From NCBI GenBank assembly GCA_030248215.1, contig JASANG010002570.1:248001-312000 (forward strand): DNA of 64,000 nucleotides. The letters are read 5' to 3'. A program made the position numbers and the translations under genes. The notes beneath the pieces are model-generated. The model was not told where the DNA came from, made no database searches, and was given only the letters and a program-made list of their open reading frames with translations. Source of the DNA: Enoplolaimus lenunculus. Lineage: Eukaryota > Nematoda > Enoplea > Enoplida > Thoracostomopsidae. Positions 1 through 10,600 of this stretch are shown piece after piece (positions within the stretch are counted from its first letter, which is position 1; every line of letters starts with the position of its first letter).

Positions 1-352
1 CGGATTGTTATTTATTTTTAACCCACTTTTAGTTACTGGTGTATATTCAGTATTGCAACTATCCGTTGAATTAAACGTTTATTTGTCTTGTATTAAAACC
101 TTGAGCGATAATTCAAGGTTATACTTAAGAATGTATTTTCAAAACTAAGTATGTTTCAAAGTTTCGAGCTCAACTTTATTTGGTCCTGGAATCATTTATG
201 CGCTACAATTAGGGATAATTGATATTTATGGGCTTTAATTATGATTTAGGAACTCTATCCAATTACGCACTCTTATTAGGGATACGGACTTCTATTGATT
301 GGGACTCAAAATGGGGACCCCCATTTAGTACACCCCTCTTATTCGGGTCACT
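1..352. mobile_element. MITE family D, right part (cut by window edge)
   Basis: This matches the D copies at 15938, 42673 and 50914: the same order of blocks ending in CTCTTATTCGGGTCACTACA. Full copies are about 430-455 bp, with inverted ends CTGTAGTGACCCGAATAAGA and TA on both sides. That fits a non-autonomous Tc1/mariner- or Harbinger-like element; no ORF. Confidence 0.75.
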
Positions 353-549
353 ACAATAAACTGCAATCGTTTTGTCATATCAATATTTTGAAAGCACACG
401 ACTTGTATATTTGTTAAATTAAAAAATTGATGAATTTTCAACCGTCGCTTTAGTTTTACTGGTTTGAACTGTCAAATATAAAATTAAACCAGAACTCATG
501 ACATTGATATTGGTTTCTGGCTGGCTGTTTTATAATTGTTGTATTTCAG

Positions 550-567
550 GGACCTCCTGGCAAAGAT
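550..567 (+). CDS. Collagen exon, 18 nt
   Basis: Acceptor TATTTCAG, two triplets (GPP GKD), donor GTAAGA. Phase 0 at both ends. Confidence 0.75.
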
Positions 568-3001
568 GTAAGATTTTGATTTATAACCAACCTATACAAA
601 AAACGTATCTTGAGCCAAGATTACTGCTGGTTTCAGCATTAAGTGCAAACTAAATATCAAGGAAGCGCTTTTAACAAGTCTTTTGAATATGGACCAATGT
701 TACTTTAAGGGGCGTAACAGTAGATTATACGTCTTCCTAAGCCTAAGCCTAAGCCTAAGCCTAAGCCTAAGCCTAAGCCTAAGCCTAAGCCTAAGCCTAA
801 ACCTAAGCCTAAGCCTAAGCAAAAAATGTAAAGGCCCACCAGAAACCTGGACGCCCCTTAAAGTAACATGGGCCACCTTTTGGGTCATAGAGATCAAACA
901 TTTTTATGGGATCATATTATTTTCCCACTGAACCTAATTTGTGGCCACGCTCCTGGTTAACCTTACTTGATATATTTCACTAATTCACTGTTTTCAGGGC
1001 GAACCTGGGCCTCAGGGCACGCCTGGCATACCGGTAGACACTTTTTATTGAATTTAATTAGGCAAGCCAGCCGCTGAACTTAATGGTGTCAGTTAGAGCG
1101 TGTAGCCATAGAGTGACCAAGGCGGCTCTGCCCCTGGAAAAATTTTGCTTCCCCTAAAAAAGTTTAAACTTGTTTGTAAATCATTGCAAACCCGCGAATA
1201 CCCCTCCTAATTATTTTCCACCCCAAGCCCTCAGCAAGGTGGGCCGGCTACGGGCTTGAGTCAGTTTTTTTACCAAGAGTTGAAACTTGTTTGTAGTCAG
1301 GGTCCAGGTAAAAATTAGGGGCGGAACGTTTTTCTGTGGGACAAGAAATGAGTAAGCTTAAAGCTTTAGACTAATTTTTTGCTTGGCTAAGGCTTAGGCT
1401 TAGGCTTAAGAATATGCTCATTCTTACGCTAAGGCTTATGCTAAGGCTTTGGCTTAGGAATATGCTTACAATACTGTTCCGCCCCCGTTCTTTTTACAGT
1501 GGCCGAAGTCAGCAATGTGAATTGGTTCAACGTCAAAAATTTGTTGGATCGAATCGGATTGTTTCTGGATCAGGGCGATGAGTTACGTTTGTACCAGTCG
1601 TTCAAACAACAACTTTTTCACTGTTGGTATTTGTACCCATAAAGAAAAAACAGCTATTGTATATATAGACATATATAATATATAATATATATCTATATAT
1701 TGCAATTAATGCAGTGTGTGCCTTTGGCTAAATAGTAGCCCTTATTATGGCGCAATACCGTCATCTTCAACTGTGATGACTTTGAAATATTGAAAAATAC
1801 TCTTAAATTGATTATAGGGGCCAGATGGTAAACCTGGACAAAATGTGAGTAAAACAATTAGATTTCATACTTATGCTCGCGTTTCAACTTGGCTTCAACT
1901 TCATTCATTTAAACATCATTTGTAAGGATAAAGTTTCAAGTGTGCGAAAATATAAACAACCCGTCTTATAGGAGAGTTGTGAATTTTGCTCGCAATCTGA
2001 ATCAAAAATTGCATGCATCAGTAGCGCTGATAAGCGAGTTTCTGGTCGGAATTTTCTAGAAGTACAGGCCTTGAGTTGTTGTGGTTCTTGCAATAAGTAC
2101 AACTTTACAAAGCTGTGAAATATGCTAATTCGGACACAAATTTGAGCTGAACTGAAGCTACTTATAGTGATTTTAAGGGTCACAAAGGCGAAGACGGTAA
2201 AACTGGTGTGATGGGACCGCCAGGAACCCCGGTAAGACAGGGCCATGACCTACAGTAGTGGGCCAAATCTACGCTAAAACCCAAGCCTACTGATAAGCGC
2301 AAAAAGCCCTAAGAAAACCAATTTCAATACTATGACAGCTGTAAAATGCTAAGAATTTGGATTGTAAACTTTGTCAGTTTGACCCAGCTTTTCATAGCAC
2401 AATCATGTTTATACTGTCAAGGAATTCGCTGCAAACAAAGTAATACTGGAAAGTTGCCCAAAATACGTATGTGGAGAATTCCAACTTTAGCACATAGATT
2501 TGATGCAAAATCTAAATTTTGATGACAACAATTTTGTCGCGTTGTTCCATTGTTTTAGGGATATCCTGGAATCGAAGGGCGTCGCGGCGAACAAGGCATG
2601 CGTGTAAGTTTCAACACTTAACAATATTATCCTATACTCTGGTGCGTTGTCAGAGGGGTCTCGAGAATCTATACCCCCAATCCATTGATCAAAATAAGTT
2701 TAGCGACTATAATGCAAAACGATTTGATACTAAAATAATATTTGGCTTCTTGCTCGCTTCGATCATAACTTTTGTCACATTTTTATCTTTAAAAATTGCA
2801 TTTCCTAGGACGGGATACCGTGATTTTAATTTTATTTCTGTAAAGTTACTTCAAACCTGTTCTATTGATAGCTTACCGGCGGAATGAATTCTGTGATGTT
2901 GAATGCTTCGTGTTCAGTGCCGGTTTCAGGGCGATTTTGGACCACCGGGTAATCAAGGCCGCACTGGACCAAGAGGCAGAGTTGGAAGACCGGGACAGCC
3001 A
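550..3001 (+). CDS. Collagen triple-helix region, six exons (partial gene)
   Basis: Six short plus-strand exons each begin with a Gly codon after an AG acceptor and end with a whole Gly-X-Y triplet before a GT donor. Their lengths are 18, 36, 27, 54, 45 and 72 nt, all multiples of 9, which is the hallmark of collagen helix genes; 54 and 45 nt are classic fibrillar-type sizes. Together they encode 28 uninterrupted Gly-X-Y triplets. The product would be an extracellular matrix collagen trimer. The exons at both ends and the diagnostic C-terminal domain are not in the window, so the collagen type is open. A MITE (691-875) sits in the second intron. The gene runs towards gene X, which lies on the other strand; I found no further collagen exon after 3001. 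Confidence 0.85.
691..875. mobile_element. MITE subfamily A (CCTAAG core)
   Basis: Inverted ends of about 25 bp (left GGACCAATGTTACTTTAAGG, right CCTTAAAGTAACATGGGCC) flank about 17 CCTAAG hexamers at 737-821. The hexamer is open on both strands, but those frames are only repeat. Confidence 0.85.
998..1033 (+). CDS. Collagen exon, 36 nt
   Basis: Acceptor CTGTTTTCAG, then GEP GPQ GTP GIP, donor GTAGAC. Phase 0-0. Confidence 0.8.
1107..1265. repeat. Dispersed repeat family I
   Basis: Same order of blocks as 13018-13420 and 35060-35190: GCCCCTGGAAAAATTTTGC, a CTTGTTTGTAAATCATTG block, then CAGCAAGGTGGGCCGGCTAC. No ORF. Confidence 0.5.
1298..1504. mobile_element. MITE subfamily C (TTAGGC core)
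   Basis: Ends AGGGGCGGAACGTTTTTCTG and ACTGTTCCGCCCCCGTTCTT are inverted, with TTAGGC hexamers between. The outermost GGCC at the left is worn. Confidence 0.7.
1818..1844 (+). CDS. Collagen exon, 27 nt
   Basis: Acceptor TTATAG, then GPD GKP GQN, donor GTGAGT. Phase 0-0. Confidence 0.75.
2178..2231 (+). CDS. Collagen exon, 54 nt
   Basis: Acceptor GATTTTAAG, six triplets from GHK GED to GPP GTP, donor GTAAGA. This is the canonical 54-nt collagen exon size. Confidence 0.85.
2435..2510. repeat. Short dispersed repeat shared with about 31765-31835
   Basis: Both places read TGCCCAAAATACGT(A/T)TGTGG, then a TTCCA(A/G)CTTTA block and ATAGATT. Family unknown; no ends defined. Confidence 0.35.
2559..2603 (+). 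CDS. Collagen exon, 45 nt
   Basis: Acceptor TGTTTTAG, then GYP GIE GRR GEQ GMR, donor GTAAGT. Phase 0-0. Confidence 0.85.
2930..3001 (+). CDS. Collagen exon, 72 nt
   Basis: Acceptor GGTTTCAG, eight triplets starting GDF GPP GNQ and ending GRP GQP, donor GTAAGT. Last collagen exon I can find; the following unique stretches (3002-3124, 3311-3980) show no further Gly-X-Y run. Confidence 0.85.
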
Positions 3002-3124
3002 GTAAGTTTTATTTGCGTTTAATGAGTTTGTACTTCGCTGTGAATTCAGCATTTTTGTTTATGTTACGTCTTAAGCCTGAATCATTACTGATAGAAAGAA
3101 TTAGTTATTTCTGGTTATTTCTTA

Positions 3125-3310
3125 GTGGATAACAGTAAATATTGACACTCTGAGCTAATCTAATTCCAGGTAATGACTTGATTAATTAGCTCAGAATTTG
3201 TTCAATCAATTTAGAGTTCTGAGTTCTAAAAGAAATAATACAGAGCTCTCCGGCTTCTGAGTGGATTCAACTCATTCTGAGTTAAAATCGACTCACTGAA
3301 GTTTACAGTG
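3125..3310. mobile_element. MITE family E, left end missing
   Basis: Rich in ACTCAG/CTGAGT and ends in CACTGAAGTTTACAGTG, the typical E right end (CACTGTAAATTCC inverted). Confidence 0.55.
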
Positions 3311-3980
3311 AACGTATAGAATAGGTTACTCTGAGCGTGAATGTAAAGCAAAGCTTAAGCCTAACCGTTAATCTGCTCCATTGGCCAACTAGGGTATAGC
3401 GCATCAAGATTTTCGAGGAAAAATTTTCAATAACAATACGGGGACTTTAAGATTAATAGAATCATAAAAATCGAGTTTTTCAAAAATTTAAATTTGGATT
3501 TGAAATGATAAGGTTATGAAAAGCACAAATATGTAAAAAAAATTTAAATCAAAATGTCTGGCGGCAAACGACTGCTGGGAAGTGAATAACAGAAAAATCC
3601 CCGCGATTGTATATATGTCGTAGGCCAATCTGTTATTCAGGCCAATTACTTATTGGCCTCGGCCAACCTGTTATTTTGAGTAATAACAGTTTCGCCTAGG
3701 CGAAACTGCTTTTAAGCTAATAGACCAATCAGATTTGATTATTCTGACAGACACAATACCTTTAACCAATCAGCGTTTGTTTTACATCACTGTTGTTTTG
3801 CTACACAATCGCTATTTAGCCTAGGCCAATCTGCTATTTCAGGCCTCGTTTCCATCAGAAGCGCATCTGCTTCACCTACTACAAGACGTTCTAAAAAGTA
3901 AATTCATTTTCACTGATTACTTGTTGTGTTATGTACACAGCAAAAATTGTAAGTGATTCTCTCCGAAGCAGGCTTTGCCT

Positions 3981-4074
3981 GACTACACAAACTGATCAAA
4001 ATTCGACTCCGCCAGAGTCAAATTGGGTCGAATTTGACTCAGGCGGAGTCGAATTTTGATCAGCTTGTGTAGTC
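3981..4074. repeat. Near-perfect long hairpin
   Basis: 33-bp arms at 3981-4013 and 4042-4074 are inverted copies with one mismatch, starting GACTACACAA and ending TTGTGTAGTC. The loop is itself palindromic (4015-4024 pairs with 4031-4040). It could be a palindromic MITE; only one copy is seen here. Confidence 0.8.
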
Positions 4075-4129
4075 GGGGCTAATGCACACCTTGATTATGC
4101 TTGCAGAAAATAAATCATTTTTGCAACGT

Positions 4130-4505
4130 TTATATATTTCTTTATCCGTTTTCCGTTGCTGTTTCCGTTTTCGATATTTTGACCGCTATCTATTTTCCAG
4201 TGGCGGATCCAGGATCTCAAAATGGGTGGGGGGGCAAAATTTTAAAGGTAATAAACTTATTTTTGACCCATACTGTAGTGTCCCAAATAAGAGGGGGAAA
4301 TAAGTGGGAGCTTATTACGAGCTGTTTATACTATTGTGTATAAAACAGAGAAATAAACAGCGTAGAACAGCAATTGACACTCTTGGTATTTTTTGTCGAG
4401 ATGCTGTTGGGGACGGGCCACGGCCGGGGTGCCCACCATGGATCCGCCATTGCTATTTTTGTTTCCGCTTCCGTTATTTTTAAAATCCGTTTACACCCTG
4501 ATATG
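4130..4505. mobile_element. Repeat family K, interrupted by a hAT MITE
   Basis: Contains the inverted K ends GTTTCCGTTATTTTTAAAAT and CCGTTTACACC seen (reversed) at 16449, 38071, 44951 and 49675. A hAT-like MITE (4198-4452) has been inserted in it. Confidence 0.5.
4198..4452. mobile_element. Non-autonomous hAT-like MITE
   Basis: Terminal inverted repeats CAGTGGCGGATCC and GGATCCGCCATTG, flanked by CTATTTTC and CTATTTTT, an 8-bp target duplication with one mismatch. A second copy lies at 34715-34889 with a perfect 8-bp duplication. No transposase ORF. Inserted in family K. Confidence 0.8.
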
Positions 4506-4640
4506 CATATATGTATATATAGATATATTGGTCAGTATTTATTAGAAAATATAAGTCCAGGTGAAAGTGACACTAGCTTGTATCTAATTCGCGATCTATA
4601 TATATAATCTGTGAGGGTTGATTAAGGTTAGTGTTTCAAT

Positions 4641-4696
4641 CTACATTTGCGGCGGACGACTTTGCTGTCGGAATAGTGCACGGTTAGGGCCGTTGC
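4641..4696 (-). CDS. Gene X last coding exon, stop TAG
   Basis: Acceptor GGGCCACTCTCAG, phase 1 in, 18 codons ending PPQM-stop (4643-4641). A minus-strand AATAAA lies about 100 bp downstream (plus TTTATT, 4538-4543). Good phase fit, but short. Confidence 0.5.
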
Positions 4697-7600
4697 CTGA
4701 GAGTGGCCCATGTTAATTATAAAGTCCTGCCATCTGACCGACAGTAACATAAGCCATATGGCCCATGTATAGAACAGGGCCGGATCGCTTTCCGGAGGGG
4801 CTATAATAGAGCTAGTTTTAGCTTTAGACTAATTTTTTGCTTAGGCTTAGGCTTAGGAATAGGCTCATCCATACGCTTAGTCTTTAGGCTTAGGCTTAGG
4901 AATAGGCTCATCCATACGCTTAGGCTTAGTCTTTAGACTTAGGCTTAGGAATATGCTTATGCTACTGTTTCGGCCCTGTTCTATACATGAGCCAAGCATA
5001 TGAACCAGTGACACATTTAACAGTATACCATTTTAGATCGTCGATCAGAAATATTACAATATTGGTGAAGGTCGGTGAATAACAATGAAATACAGTTGAA
5101 AATATCAAATTAAAAAATTGTCAATAACTATAAATTGGATTATAATGTTATATTTCGAGTGTTCAATTGCAAAGGCATACGAATCAGTTGACTACAGTTA
5201 CAGCTATCAAGTTATTTGTACACTGTCAATTTCAATGAGTTGAATTTAACTCAGAATGAGCTAAATCACTCAGTCTGAGTTAGAACTATCAGAATTCAAA
5301 ATTCTGAGTTGATTCAATTCATGCTGAGTTAATTAATCAACTTACACTGAGTCAACTCAAGTCAGACTAAGAATCAACTCAACTCAGAGTCTGAGTTAAT
5401 GTTTACTAATATTAATTCAGAAATAACTAACTCGCTAGCTGAGTTGATTAAACAACTCATTGGTATTAATTACAGTGTATAATTTAGGCTTTAGAGAAGA
5501 AGAAAAACGGCAAAAATAGTTTTTAAAATAAAAACTATTTTAGATTTATATTTTCCCAAATCGCCATTACATTTTTGGAATTTCGAAAAAACTGGCAATA
5601 AATGCCAGGCTACGCCTAAATTAACTTCTGCATCTTACTATTTTGAAGGCATACGAGCTGCGGTTTAATTTTTCGGGACTGTCCGCCTGTATGTGACCAA
5701 GATCATTGCTGTATTGGTAATTGAACATTAGGAAATAAATGAGAACTTTAGCAAGCCTATAAGGGAGATGCTATACTTTTGATGACATCCAACGCCACTC
5801 GTCACCATCCGTCATCGTGCGGTATCGTACCTGTACGCCAAACTTACGTACGATACCGTATCGTGACGCACTGTAAATTCCAACCAGTCGTAGTGGGACT
5901 ACATTTATTGAGCGAAGCTCGAACGCACGTAAGCAATTAAGCTAATATGCAAATTAGCTATTAGCTAACTATTCAATTATCGGTTTCGGATGTTTGTAAA
6001 CTATTTATTCAAATTCCTCGCACCCAAAAACTCTTCAGCCACTCAAATAATTTTTGGAATAATTTAAAAAGTCCTAATTTTGTTCGGTCAATTAAGCTAA
6101 TATGCAAATTAGTTATTAGTTAACTATTAAATTATCCGTCTTGGATGTTTGTAAACTATTTATTCAAATTCATCGCACCAAAAACCCCTTTAGTGCTGAA
6201 ATTATATTGCTTTTAACCTTAATAATTAGCGAAATATTGTAAAAAGTCTTAATTTAGGCTTATAAACTATGCTAATATGCAAATTATCTATTAGCTAACT
6301 GTTCAATTATCGGTTTTAAAGGTTTGTAAACAGTATACGCAGATTCCTCGCACCCAAAAACCCTTTAATGCTAAAAGTAGATTGCTTCTAACTGTAATGA
6401 TTAGTGAAATATTGTGGAAATTCCTGATTTCGGCTTAAATAATTATGCAAATTAGCCTGTAGCTAATAAACGGCTTAAAATTTTAAAACCCTAATGCGAG
6501 GTTAACACCCCAGGATAATTGGCTTTCTAACAAAAAAAGTTTGTGAAAATCGGTTCAGCCGTTCCTGAGATTCTTTTCGGACGGACGGACGGACATCCAC
6601 CTTTCGACCCCCAAGTACAAAACATAAAACGCTTCGCGAAACTCCGAGCTTCGCTCAATCAGTTGATTAATCAATTCACCCGCGAGTTGCTTATTTCTGA
6701 ATTATTATCAGTAAACATTAACTCGCTCTGAGTTGACTTGATTATCATTCTGAGTTGACTTGACTCTCAGTGAGTTGATTAATTAACTCAGAATGAATTG
6801 AATCGACTCAAAATTCTGAGTTGTGATAGCCCTAACTCAGTCTGAGTGGATTCGACTCATTCTGAGTTAAAATCAACTCACTGAAATTTACAGTGCGGAC
6901 GGTGACGCACGATAAGCATAGCGGCACCCTAATAGAGTCCACTCAGCTCAGCCCCCTCAAATACATGTTGTCCCATTACCTAAACAATTTAGAATATCGC
7001 GTGTCCAGTATTGCGAAATCCTTGTATGCCCCTTCTGAAAATTTTCAACATTTCTTGTCAAGTTGATCTGGCTACTGGCCTACGCAAGAAATGAGGCGTT
7101 TCTATGTTTAGGTTACGTTCGCTATTATAATCAAATGTTAATGTCAAACTGAAATTAGAAACTGACAATAATATAAGTCAAAAAGGTCTATTAGGTTTCT
7201 TTCAAGTCAACACATTAGCCGGCTACCAAAGACAATTTTGACACCAAATCTTAATACAAAATTTTGGTTTTGATCCCTGTTGAAAGTGCCTGTGACCTAA
7301 ATTGGAAACATTTTTTGGATCATCCAAACTCCAAAGTATGTTCAATTTGACGCTAATAGTTAAAACTTAATATGCGCTATATCGTGTAGACAATCGTAAA
7401 CGCTGATTTATTAAAGAATTTGGCCAATGTAAAGAACACGGGCGGAACAGTGTTATAAAGCATATTCCTAAGCCTAAGCCTAAGCGTAAAGTGTAAGAAT
7501 GAGCGTATTCCTAAGCCTATAAGCCTAAGTGTAAGAATGAGCGTATTCCTAAGCCCAAGTCTAAGCCTAAGTGTAAGAATGAGCATATTCCTAAGCCTAA

Positions 7601-10600
7601 GCCTAAGCCTGAGCCTAAGCCTAAACCTATGCCTAAGCCTAAGCTTAAACCTAAGCCAACCAAAAAAACTAGTCTAAAAGCTGAAGCTTACTCTATTGCA
7701 GTTCCACAGAAAAACGTTCCACCCCTGATCTTTACATGGGCCAAGTATTTAAAGCCGAAGTATTTCCGTAAACGGAGCAGGTTTGCCTGACAATGATACA
7801 TATTCGATGTTTTCTAAATTCAACCGGTTTTTCAACTTGGCTTCAAACGCATTTTTGAACTCTTCGTGTGTAAATTCAATTTCCGCTTCGGTGCCTAAAC
7901 AATGCGATAACTGCAAAAGCAGACCTTTATAATGCTACGTCGGCCAATGTAAAGAACAGGAGCAAAACCCTACTACAAGCATTTACCTAAGCCTAAGCTT
8001 AAGAATGAATTTATTCCTAAGACTAAACCAAAGCCTAAGCTAAACCAAGCAAAAAAATTACTCTAAAGCTTAAGCTTACTCTATTCTAGTCCCACAGAAG
8101 AACGTTCCGCCCCTGATCTTTACATGGGCCGCTACGTCGACAGTAATTTGGCTTACACAACACAATGTTTGTGGCTTATTTTTCAGAAACAGCGTTGGAC
8201 AGGACACTGATGAACCGCTGTCAGGTGGCCAATGTTACTTTAAAGGCCGTCCCATTGTCCCGGACAGAAATGTACCAAGAGTACCCGTCCCATTTTCTCG
8301 GGATAGCAATGTATCAGGAGTGCATTCAAAAAATATAGTTGGGACAGCGGGACAGTTGGGACAGATGGGACGGACGGACAAATGGCACAGATGAGACTGA
8401 TGGGACAGTTGGGACACTTGGTACAGTTGGAACAGATGGGACAGATGGGACACTTGGGACAAATGGGACCGATGGGACAGTTGGGACAGATGGGACAGAC
8501 GGGACACTTGGGACAGTGGGGACAGATGGGACAGTTGGGACACTTGGGACAGTTGGAACAGATGGGAAAGATGGGACACTTGGGACAGATGGGACAGTTT
8601 GGACACTTGGGACAGTTGGGACAGATGGGACAGTTGGGACAGATGAAACGGTAGGGACAGATGGGACACTTGGAACAGATGGGACAGTTGGAACAACCGG
8701 GACAGATGAAATAAATATCAGTCCCCCCTTATTCGGGTCACTAAGTAAGAATTTTTTTACCCGACCTGCGTTTACTTGCAAATACCTGAGGGTAGCCACG
8801 GATAAGTTCCCACTCTGGGGCTGACTTACTTGATGTAATTTTCAACGATACAATGTGCGCTTTTGGAAACGGAAGTTCTTCGGCTAAGAAATCACGAAAA
8901 TGACGCGATTCAAACGACGATATTTCAAACACTGGAACTTTCATGATTAGCGTTGACTTTTTGTGATCTGAAATACTTTATGACAGTCTACACTGTAAAT
9001 TCCGATGAGTTACTTATTCAACTCAGACGGAACGTTAGTTTATTTCTGAGTTAACAAACAGCAAACCTTAATTCACGCTGAGTTGAGCTGATTCTGACTC
9101 TGAGTTGATTTGATTCCGGGAAGGTTGATTAATTAAATCACAATCAATTATATCAACATAGAATTATGAATTCTGATAGTTCTAACACAGACTGAGTGAT
9201 TCATACAATGCCTGGTTCAAAATAAAAAATTTGGCCTCGCCACTAAATATGTCCCATCCTAGGGTTAACGGGTAGTCGTTGACCCTACGCCACTGAAAAT
9301 TTTCCGTTGACCCTACCTCAACGCTGGTCTGTGCCACTAGTTGAGGTAGGGTCAACACTTTTTTACAACCCATGACACGCGTTGACCCTACCTCAACGCA
9401 AAATTTCTGTTGACCCCACCTCAACGTGTGTCACAGAACAATTTGTGACACACATTTAGGTAGGGTCAACGCAAAGTTTCACATATATATTTGTATTTAC
9501 AACACACATAATTGTTATGTGTGTGGCTAGCGTTAACCCTGGGTCAGCGCTACACGAGTTTTGTGGCAAAAGTTAACGAAAATTTCAAATGTTGCATTTG
9601 AAGTGATTTGAAAAAAATTTGAGTTTACTAGTTTTTAGGAACAGCAAATAAATTTGGGGGGTGCAACCTGCCAATACGCGCATAAGTCCAAACCATAAGC
9701 TTACTCTATTGCAGTTTCCTATTGCAGTCCCACAGAAAAACGTTCCGTCTCTGATCTCCTGCCCCGCGCATATGGAGCCCCCGGCAGAACAAATTGTCTT
9801 ACCCAGCAAGGTTGCTGTTTGTGTAGAAACTGTTTTACTAATGAACGTTATCACTGGTTTTAATTGTGTTAATGATTAAAGGCCCCTTGGTTCCAGCAAC
9901 AATGTTTGTGTAGAAAAAGGGTAGACCAAACGCACACTAAACGCAGCAAATTTATTAGTTTGTTATGTGTGCAACTAAATATTAACACGCAATCGAACAC
10001 ACACGCGATGTGTATATGTGTTTTTATGGTTTGACTAGTGTTGACCCTACCTCAACGCGTGTCACAGAGACACACGTTGAGGTAGGGTCGACAGAAATTT
10101 TGCGTTGAGGTAGGGTCAACGCGTGTCGCGAGTTGTACAAAAAGTGTTGACCTACCTCAACGAGTGGCACAGACCACTCGTTGAGATAGGGTCAACGGAA
10201 AAATTTTCATTGAGGTAGGGTCAACGACCACTCGTTAACCCTGGGATGGGACATATTATGTGGCCAGGCCAAATTTTTTATTGTGAACGCCGCATAAGTG
10301 TGAGTTGAAATCAACTCACTGAAATTTGCAGCTTATCGTTTATTATGTTGGCCAAAGGAGTTGAACTATTTACCACCGTCACAATTTTCCAAATCGAGGG
10401 GATGAGTTTGTTTATTCTGAGTTGAAACGAAATTATTTACCCACAAAAGTTACGATATTCAGAATCTATCCGAGATAAGCTTTCCGGACAACCATTTTTA
10501 ATGTAAATGTTTCGGAAGTAAATTTGCTGAAACTTTCATCCACTGTGTTTGAGCCCCCACCTTCAATCTGAGGACAGCCACCACCCCTGTCTACTACAGC

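Larger units (their letters stand above)
5769..6938. mobile_element. MITE family J, split by nested insertions
   Basis: Left part (5769-5868) begins with the family J block TACTTTTGATGAC and holds CATCCGTCATCGTGCGGTAT; the remainder (6896-6938) follows the family E insertion. Other copies: 15619, 18301, 29290, 40474. Confidence 0.6.

Noticed and set aside
683-931. Open frames reading SLSLSL and RLRLRL on both strands
   Set aside because: They are only the CCTAAG array of a subfamily A MITE read in two directions.
5640-5700. Plus-strand terminal exon (AYELRFNFSGLSACM) with AATAAA nearby, as collagen end
   Set aside because: The same bases fit a phase 1-1 minus exon of gene X with better splice sites.
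8235-8824. Four overlapping long frames on both strands
   Set aside because: All are products of the GGGACAG minisatellite; a 9-bp period keeps every frame open.
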